Positions 54,503 through 64,000 of a DNA stretch of 64,000 bases are shown in pieces. Where the stretch lies: the NCBI GenBank assembly GCA_023846275.1, contig JAIUJO010000158.1, forward strand, positions 281,528 through 345,527, in the 5' to 3' direction. The notes under the pieces are model-generated. The model made no database searches and was not told the DNA's origin. It saw nothing but the letters and a program-made list of their open reading frames with translations. Position numbers and translations under genes: made by a program. The first letter of the stretch is position 1. Each line of letters begins with the position of its first letter. Source of the DNA: Vanilla planifolia. Its lineage: Eukaryota; Streptophyta; Magnoliopsida; Asparagales; Orchidaceae.

Positions 54503-57500
54503 GTAGCAATAATGATGTATTTGATCTCTTTAGTATCTTGGAATATAACTTTCCAATACAATTTCTCTAATTTCTACAACATTGTTTCTTTAAATCGGTT
54601 AACAAATATGATACTCTAATTCTCCTCTAGTTTTAGGTTTGCATCACTTTGATTTAGTCATATTACGTCGCCTCAATTTATCTCACCTAAATTTTTATAT
54701 TTATTTACTTGAAATTAAAATAACAATTTAATATTAATATGCATATTTATTTTGGTTGTTAATAATCATTAAAAATGGCATGCTATCGTGTTGAATCAAA
54801 TTTCATTGGACTTAACTTATCCACCTTTATCCAACAAAATATTCATTTCTATTATTTTGAATTTTTTTTATGGTTCCACAATCATTACAAGATATTTTGG
54901 TTCGTGTAGAGTATTTTCAATTCAAACTTTCTTATACAATTTATGACAATTTTTTAATTTCTTTACTTTGATTTAGTTATATTGCCCTTAAACTATAATT
55001 CTTTTCACAACTTACATTTTTAATGAATTGACTTGGCAATATTACATTATTTAAAGTTAACTTATTTTAGCTATAATATGCATCTACATAATATTAAAAT
55101 AATAATTTATTATTTTTTATTCTTATTTACTTTGGTAATTTGTTGTATTTTAAATAAGGTTCAATTGAGATAAGATAAATGTGGTCAAGCTCATCTTTAT
55201 TAGCTCTACACAATTAAATATCATTTTAGTATTTTAAATTTTAAATTTTCTTAGATTTGGCATGTAGTATTAGATGGAACGTAACATACAGTCAGTCTAA
55301 TTTTTTGAAATTTTTTACTTTAATTTTGTTATTTCACCATATAACATAAACTCTACTCTCATGTGGGCTTTAAATCAAATTGATTAAGTAATATTACATT
55401 GCTTTAATTTAACTCATTTCATATTTTATATATATATTTATTTAAAAATAAAAACATATTTGTTTTCTTTTTTATGCTTATTAGCTTCGGTAATTCATAG
55501 TCATTGCAAGGAAGGTCTAATGAAAAGTTCATTTCTTTATTATTTAAATATTCAACTTTCTATGATTTTGGCATGTTCTATAATATTTTTTTTATTTTTT
55601 CTTGATTTAACAATTGAGGATCTTATGTTAGATCATCTATATTTTTTTAGAATGTAACATTCTTATATAACTCTCAATCAGCTGTACTAATTTAAATTTT
55701 AAATTTGACATTATTAACTATTTATTTTCAATATTTCTAAAAATTTTATTTTATAAGATTTGGCATAGTTTATAGGATGTTTTTATTCATACCTTATTTG
55801 ACAATTAAATTTCTTATAGTTGAACTCCTTAATAACTTGTAATGTAACATTCCCATATAGTTTATCTCATTTTCGAAAACTTTTCATTTTGATTTGTCTA
55901 TATTACTAACAAACTATAATTCTCTTCTTATCTGAACTTTTTATCATTTTGATTTGGTTATATTATATTATTTCAATTTATCTAATTTATACTTTATTAT
56001 ACGTTTATTAAATATTAAAATAATAATTTACTAATATTTATTCTTTTTTAAATTTATTTTGTACAAATTCAAAGAAAACTTCAGTTGAGATGATACAAGC
56101 ATTATGGAACTCTTGTTGATGAGTTTTATGTGAAATCCTTCATGAGAAATGTTGATTCATAACTAATTTAGCAATTGAAGGTGTTACATTCACTCTCATT
56201 AGTATCATAGAATTCAACTTTCCTTTACAAATTCTTTTATTTTTAAAAATTTTTCATTTTTATTTACTTATGATACTAAATATTTATTATTATTTATGCT
56301 AATTTACTTTGATAATTGGTAGTAATTCTAAAAGAGACTTATTGAAGACAAAAAAACCTTTATTGGACACATCCTTATAAAGTTTATATATTTGAATATT
56401 CATTTATATATTTTTCAATATTTTATTTTAAGAGCTTCGGTAAACTTTTGTAGACATTTTGATTCATATATCATATGATGCTTGAGAATGTTAGAATTGA
56501 TCTCCTCAGTATCTTGGAATGCAACACTTCTTTTTAATTTGTGTTATTGCTTCAAATGTTTCACTTTGATTTGGATATTTTATGATGTGACTCAAGATCA
56601 TGAGTTGTGTGATAATTACGTCAATTTGATTGACTACAGTATCTTGCTTAATTTATCTCACTTAAGCTTTGAAATATATTTGCAAAACGTGAAACTTATA
56701 ATTTATTATTGTTTATGCCTATTTAAATTTACAATTCATAAAAATTCAAGATGAGGTTTGATTGAAATTAATCAAATGTCCTTATGCTAATATTAATGAA
56801 AATTTTCTAAATAAATATCCATTCTAATATTTTTAAATAGTTATTTTCTAAGGTTTTTTCATAGTTTCTAAGACATTTAAATTTTTAGCTAAATAAATAA
56901 TTTTGGATGTTATACTCGATCTCCTTAGTATCTTCGAAGGCAAGTAGTTCATTAAATTTATCACAATTTATCAATGTTTTCATTTTGATTTGGTTATATT
57001 ACTATGTAGCACTTATTCTCTACTAATGTGACCATTACATCTTTTTGATTTAGTGATATTATATTTCTTTAATTTATATTATTTCATCTTTAACATATAT
57101 TTGTTTCATATCAAAATAATAATTTATTTTTATTTATGCTCATTTACTATTATTATTCCTAATAATTTCAAACGAGGTTCGATTGAGATAAAGCAATATT
57201 GTCAAAGTTGTATTAACAAGCTCCACCTAATTAAATATTCATTTCTGTATTTCTAGATACTTTATTTTCTATGGTTATCGTATGTTTTGCAAGTCATTTT
57301 GATTCTTACCTTATTTTTTAGTCATAGTTATTATACTAATTCTTGTTATTATCATGGAATATAATTTTCTTCTACACTTTTACATTTTCATTTATGCTAA
57401 TTTATTTTGTAATTCATAGCATCTCTAAATGATGTTTGATAGAGATGTCTGAAACATTTTTTGACCTATATCTTCATAGTAATTGCTTTAAATATTCCTT

Positions 57501-60500
57501 TCTATGCTAAAAAATAATTTATTTTTTAGAGATTATTTTATGCTTTGCTTGTCATTCAACTTTTCACATTATATGATGAATGAGGACATTCCACTTAATC
57601 TTCTTAATATCATGGAATGGAACTTTATTGTATAGTTTATCTTATTTTTCAAATGTTTTTGTTGATATTGTTAAATTAATATGTTAAGCTTAGTCTCATA
57701 TCAAGAAACATTTGCAATGACTTGATTTAATTATATTACATTCTTTCAATTTATCTCATTTCTAATTTGATATAATTTTATTTAATATTAATTAAAAATT
57801 TAGTTTAAGTTCTTATTTTAAAGTAATTCATAGTAGTTCCAAATGATGTGTGACTTTGATAACATAGATGACATTATACTCATCTCAACTAGTTTCAACT
57901 AATTAAATATTCATTTCTAAATTTTTAATTTTCTTTGTTTTGAAAATGCTTTACAAAAATAATTGGTCCATAAATAATTTTACAATCATGAATATTACAC
58001 TTGATTTCTATATTATCTTGATATGCAAAATTCTTAAAATGTTTTTCTCATTTCTTCAAATGTTTCTCTTTTATTTGCTTATGTTTCCATGAAACTCTAA
58101 TTCGTCACTCATGTGACATTTATATCATCCTGATTTGTTATATTATGTTTCTTTAAATTATTACTTTTCATTTTTTTGTATATTTGTTAGTTATTAATAT
58201 ATATTTTTTGTTGTATGCATTTATAAAATTGGTAATGTTTTGTAATTCCAAACATGTCGTGATTAAGAAGAAACAAATGTCATTAGACTAAATATCTTTT
58301 CATATGATCATTACATCAATTTAATTTGGTCATGTTGCATTTTTAAAATTTATCTAATTTGACTTTTAATATATTTTTTAAAATATTTAAATCATTATTG
58401 GTTGTTAATTGAGCTTATTTTATTTTGTGATTCATTTTAATTCCTAACTAGTGTGAATAATGATGAGACTAACAAAATTTGACTCATCTCAATGATCTTT
58501 ATTGGATTAAATATATTTTTATTTTTTTAAAGTGTTTTCATTTCTCAAGTTGTGGCACATTTTACAAGGCATTCAATTCCTACATGATTTTATGATCGAG
58601 GATGTTACATTTTATCTCAATAATAACTTGTAGTGCAGCTATTTTGTATAATTTATCTCAATTATTCAAAATTTTTATATTGATTTGGATATATTACGAG
58701 GTAGCTCTAAATCTCCTCTAATGTTATCACACCATTGGTTTAATATGGAAATATCAAATTGTTTTAATTTTTCTCAATTTAGCTTTAATATATATTTTCA
58801 TTTCATTAAAATAAAATTTCATTACTATTTTTTCCTTAGTATCCTTAATAATTTTTATTAATTCTAAACAAGTTCAAGTGGAAATGAAATAAACATTATT
58901 AGGCTCATCTTTCCAAAGTCTATATAATTAAATATTTGTTTTATATTTTAAAATTTTTTTTCTATGATTTAAACTTATTTTATGAGACATTTTGAATCAT
59001 ACATGATATGATGGGCAATGATGTTACATTTGATCTCCTCATGATCTTGGAATGCAACTTCCATTAAAACAAATCTCATTTCTTCAAAGTTTAGATATTG
59101 AATTTGTTATATTTACGATGAAACAATAGTTCTCATCTCATGTGACTTTTACATAATTTTTTTTAAGTTATATTATATATATCAATTTATCTCATTTTAG
59201 CTTTATTGTATATTTATTCTATTAAAAAATTAAAATTTATTATTATTACTATTATTTTCATTGGCATTTTAAAATAGTTCCAATTAAGATCAAGTAAAGA
59301 CGAATTGAAACATGTTTAATTCACCTCAACGGACTTTATCTAATTAAATATATTTTTTAATATTCAAAAAACTTTTATTTTATAAGGCTTTTATTGTATT
59401 ATTAGATATTTCATTTTGTACCTCTTTCGATAATCGAGAATGCTGACCTTCATCCTTTTACATAGTCACATAAAATAGTTTGAATTTTTCTTAGTACAAC
59501 TCTATTATATATTTATTTATTATTAAAATCATAATTAATTATTATTTATTCTTTTTTATTTTATCAATTAATAACAATTCCATACATGGTTTTGTTTGTA
59601 CAAAAGAAATGTCGTTGGAGTCATCCTAATGAGGTTTATCAAAATAAAAATTCATTTTCGTATTTTTTAAATATTTTATTTTATAAGACTTTTGTATGCA
59701 TTATAAAACATTTCATTTTATTGCTAATTTAATGGTAGAAGACATCACCCTTTTTTTCTTGGCAATTTGTAATGCAATAGTCCCCTTTAATTTATCTTAT
59801 TTCTTCAAATGTTTTATTTTTATATAGATATATATTACTTTATAACTATAAACCTGCCTTTAGATGTGCTTTATGTCACTTAGATTAATTTATATTACAA
59901 TTCTTCTCTTTAACTTAATTTATTTTTGATAAATGTTTGCTTAATTTTGAAAAAAAAATTGTTATTATTTATGTATATCTACTATTGCAATTCAAAGTAA
60001 ATTCAAACATGGTTTCATCAGAATAAAGCATGTCATTAATCTAATCTTGGTGAACTCTATGGAAATCAATATTTATTTTTAAATTTTTTTAATTATTTTA
60101 TTTTCTATTGTTTTGTCAAGCCTAATAAGAAATTTTAATTAATACCTCATTCGATAATCAAGGATGTTACACACAATCTCCTTAGCATCCTGGAGCGTAA
60201 CTATCCAGCACAACTTTTCTCATATTTTAAATTTTTTTTGTTTGTTTATATTACTATGTAACTCTAAATCTCCAATAAATGACCATTTCAATACTTTGTT
60301 TAAAGTACATTACAATTCTTGAATTAATCACATTTTATTTTTTAATATATTTAATAAATATTAAATTTATAGCTTTCTATTTGTATTTTTTTACCTTCAA
60401 AATATGTAGTAATTCAAATGGCAGTTGGATCAATATGAAACAAACATCATTGAAATTGTATCAATAAGTTCTATCCAATTAGATATAATTTATATTAATT

Positions 60501-63500
60501 TAACTTTGTTTTATGGCTTTTGAAAGCTTTATGAGATATTTTTTATGGCTTTAAATATTATTTTCTCCTAAGTATCTTGGAATGAGCTTTCCTTTATTAT
60601 TCATCTTATTTCATCAAATCTTATTCTAATACTCTAATTCTCCTCCCTTGTGGTCTTTATATTACTTTGACTTTTTTATATTATATTTTTCTTTAATTTA
60701 TATTATTATATCTTTAACATATATATCTACATAATGTAGAAATAATAAATTTTCTTTATTTAGATTTTTTACTTTGTTAGTTCAAAGTAATTCTAAATGA
60801 GTTTCCATCTAGATTAAATAAACATCATTAGGCTTTCATTGATAATTTTTGTCTGTTAAGTATTCATTTTATATTTTTAAACATTTAATATTTTATGATT
60901 TTTCTATATTTTATGATACATTTGAATTTTTAATGGAATGCAACTTTGTCGTACTATTGATATGATTTCTTGAAATTGATTTTTTTGATATGGTTATATT
61001 ACTTGATAGATCAAAACCTCCGCCATTACGAGCTCTATATTGCCATTAATATGTTATATTACATTAATTTTATTTATCTCTTTTCATGTTTAGTTTTTAT
61101 TCCAATTTTTTATCTCTCTTCAACTCTAATTTTTGTCTCATGTGATGCCTACATCACTTTGATTTTGTTATATTACATGGATTCCATTAATCTCATTATG
61201 TTATATTTATTCTTATTTTGCCTTATTTACTTTAGTAATTCATAATAATGTCAAACAAAGATTGATCGAGATGAAAAAAATTTATTAAACTCATCTTAAG
61301 AAGCTCAAACAAAAAACATTTTTATTTTTGTATGTCTAAAATTTTTATTTGTAGGGTTTTGCCGTACCTTACGTGGTAGTTCTATTCGCATCAGATTTAG
61401 TGGTCGATAATGTTACACTAGATCTTGTTAATGTCATTAAATGAATCTTTCTATAATAATTTATCTTATTTTTTCAACATTTTTTCTTTGAATTTTTTCT
61501 TCCTTTTCCTTTAACATATTTTCACTTTTTATTGAAATAATAGCTTATTATTATTAATTTTATTTTATATATGATAATTCTTAAAATTCCAACTAAGGTA
61601 CGATTAAGACAACAAATATCATTGGACTTGTCTCTATCAGTTCTATCCAATTAAATATTCTTCTTATTATTCTTTAAAAAAACTTTAGGATTTTTTCATT
61701 ATTTGTGAAATATTTTAATTTTTAAATGATGCGATAATGAAGGATGCAACATTCAATCCATTTATTGTTTTGAGATATAACTTTCATGTAAAATTTATCT
61801 TAATTCGTAAAATGTTTGGCTTCGTTTTGGTTACATTGTTATTCAATTGTAAAACTCCTCTCAGATGACATTTACATCAATTTTATTTGGAAACATTATA
61901 TTTCTTTGATTTAACATAACTGAATAAAAAAATCTAGCTTTATTATTATATTTTTCTTATTTTTTGATAATGCTTAGTAATTTTTAACAAGGTCTAATAC
62001 AAATGAAGCAAATGTACCTACAAGTGTCGAAGCGAGAAAAATAAAATTTAATTTTTTCATTTCATATTTTTAAATATCTTCTTTTCTTACATTTTAGCAA
62101 GCATTATGAGGCATTTTTATTCGTACTTGATTTTGACAATTGAGTGTATGTTACTCAGTCTTTATAGTTTCTTGAAATATAATTTATAAATTAAAATTTA
62201 TTTCATTTCTTAAAATATATTTTTTTATTTAGACATATTACTATTTAAGTTTAAATCTTATCTTGTGTTATCTTTACATCACTTTGTTTTGGATAATTAT
62301 ATTATTTCAATTTATCTTATTTTAAGTTTAAAATATTTTTACTTAATACTAAAATAGTAATTTGTTATATTATTACTTTTTTTGGCAATTCATTGTAATT
62401 CTAATGATGGTTTAATCAACAAGAATAAAAATTTATTGAACTTGTGTTAATAAGCTCTATTTAATTAATTATTCATTTTAATAAGTTAAAGTTTTTTATT
62501 TTTTTTTCATGTTTTATATGCTTTTGTATTTTTTTACTTTTTAAGTGATTGAGAATATTGCTCTCATCCCTATAATTTCTTGTAATGAAACTTTCTTCTA
62601 CAAATTATCTAATTTTTTAAATTTTTTTTTTATTTTCTCTTATAAATTTGTGGCTTTAAATCTGATCTTTTGTGGCCTTTACATTGCTTTGATATTTTCA
62701 TATGACATTGCTGTATTTTATCTCATTTCAACATTAATGCATATTTACTTATGTTAAAATAATAATTTTTTATTATTTACACTTATTTATGGTGGTAACT
62801 CATGGAAATTCTAATCAATAAAAAATAGTAATCATTAGGCATTTGTTATTGTACTAGTAATTTGATATTTAATGAGATATTTAGATTTGCACCTGCTTTA
62901 ATGAGTGAGGATGTTATACTCTATCTCCTTAATTTATTCAAAAGTAACTAATGCAAATAATTTATTTCTTTTCTTAAACTTTTTTTATTCATTTCATTAT
63001 ATGATTATGGAACTCTAATTCTTCTCTTGTGTGACCCATTATTTTCTTTTATTTTGTTATATTAGGTTTTTTTAATTTATCTTCTTTCATATTTAATATA
63101 TATTTACTTAAAATTAATGTAATAAATTTTTAATTGTTTATGCATATTATCTTTTTATTCGCAATAATTCCAAAAAAGGTGTGATTAAGAGAAAACAAAT
63201 ATTTTTGCACTCATCTTAACATGTTATATCCAATTCAAAATTTATTTTAATATTTTTTAAATACTTTATTTTCATAGAGTTTTGGAGCGTTTATGAAAAA
63301 TTTAGATTCATACTTGATTTGTTGATCAAAGTTGTCACACCATCTCCTTCTTATCTTGTGATACAACTATCTTGTCCATTTTATTTCATATCTTCAACTT
63401 TTTCACTCGTATTTTTTTTTGCGAACAAGTAACACTAAATCTGCTTTCATGTGACCACTACGTCGCTATGATTTTGTTATAAATTATTTCGATTTATCTA

Positions 63501-64000
63501 ATTTAATCTATAATAGATAGTTACATAATATTATATTAATAATGTATTATTATTTCAACTAATTTAATCTGTTAACTTATAGTAATCCAAAATAAGGTAC
63601 GATCAAGACGATATAAATGTCATTAGTCTTATTTTCATGAGATATATCAAATTAAATATTTTTTTATATTTTTAAAGTCTTAATTATATATTTTGATTCC
63701 AATCTAATTTGATGATAAAGGTTGTTACACATGATCTCGTTAGTTTCATATAATATAACTTTATCATACAAATTATCCAATTTCTTCAAAATTATAGCTT
63801 TGATTTATTTATATTATATGTAACTCAGATTCACCCATCATGTGACCATTACATTAGTTTTATTTTCTTATATTTCATGCTTGCATTTATCTTATTTTAT
63901 CTTTGAAATATGATTACTAAATATTAAAATAAAAATGTTTATTTATTTATACACATTTACTCAAGTGATTAAAATTATTATAAATAAGGTTCTATAAAAA

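Larger units (their letters stand above)
38251..64000 (-). repeat. AT-rich ~410-bp satellite, long reverse-oriented array
   Basis: Roughly sixty monomers in a row lie in reverse orientation to the window end. Reverse anchors lie near 38,615, 39,025, 39,441, 39,868, 40,293, 40,711, 41,588, 41,947, 42,776, 43,190, 44,708 and 45,131 and continue at about 400-bp steps. The usual reverse boxes (GATGATCGAGGATGTTAC, CTTGGAATGCAACTTTC, TTTGATTTGGTTATATTA, AATAATAATTTATTATTATT) recur throughout. Several monomers are shortened and I noticed no insert of other DNA. I did not recognise the 17.5-kb HOR pattern, but a computed self-alignment could reveal one. All plus-strand open frames here are by-products of the T-rich strand. 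Confidence 0.85.

Noticed and set aside
55460-57256. Cluster of plus-strand frames suggesting a run of small membrane proteins
   Set aside because: Each frame follows the monomer rhythm and uses the same T-rich boxes. No frame is shared between neighbouring monomers.
1-64000. An AT-rich bacterial, organellar or protist genome
   Set aside because: 64 kb without a supported gene, filled by one diverged tandem satellite with a retroelement fossil, fits nuclear heterochromatin of a large genome.

Overview
This window is almost entirely non-coding, very AT-rich repetitive DNA. I see no intact gene, rRNA, tRNA or CRISPR array. It looks like nuclear heterochromatin of a large eukaryotic genome. A land plant is my best guess, because a degraded insert shows a plant-type Ty3/Gypsy-like protease motif and the array resembles plant satellite organisation. 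I cannot name the species.

The main component is one diverged satellite family with a monomer of about 400-420 bp. Defining its forward orientation as the A-rich strand, each monomer carries these boxes in order: GAGCTCATCAAGATGAGTCC; GACATTTGTTTCATCTTGAT; CATTTGGAATTAC; the palindrome AATAATAAATTATTATT; GTAATATAACCAAATCAAAG; AAGGTCACATGAGAGGAG; a second GTAATATAACCAAATCAAA about 60 bp after the first; AAGTTGCATTCCAAGATACT; CCTCGATCATCAAATCA; CATAAAGCATGCCAAAACCC; and AAATGAATATTTAATTGGAT. Neighbouring monomers match only loosely (by eye about two thirds identical).

Layout: 1-600 is reverse monomers; 600-3,090 forward; 3,110-3,435 reverse; 3,436-3,795 a non-satellite segment I cannot assign. 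From about 3,800 to 37,675 lies a higher-order repeat (HOR) with a period of about 17.4-17.6 kb, made of roughly 38-40 monomers plus a fossil mobile-element insert. Copy A is 3,800-21,390. Copy B is 21,391-34,930 and lacks about 3.96 kb present in A. Copy C is 34,931-37,675 and is cut short. The copies match each other at roughly 85% by eye, far better than adjacent monomers do. Inside A and B the same architecture recurs: a TA/TG microsatellite, about 6 kb of forward monomers, about 1.15 kb of inverted monomers, a 1.5-1.7 kb retroelement-like fossil, then forward monomers again. About 575 bp of other forward monomers follow C. At about 38,250 the array flips and stays in reverse orientation to the end of the window (25.7 kb, roughly 60 monomers).

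Nothing here works as a gene set. The interest is structural: an old, very long HOR in a complex satellite, repeated orientation switches, and junction scars (an inverted templated filler at 23,322-23,351, a snap-back palindrome at 1,347-1,426, short local duplications) that record break repair inside the array. All identity values are visual estimates.
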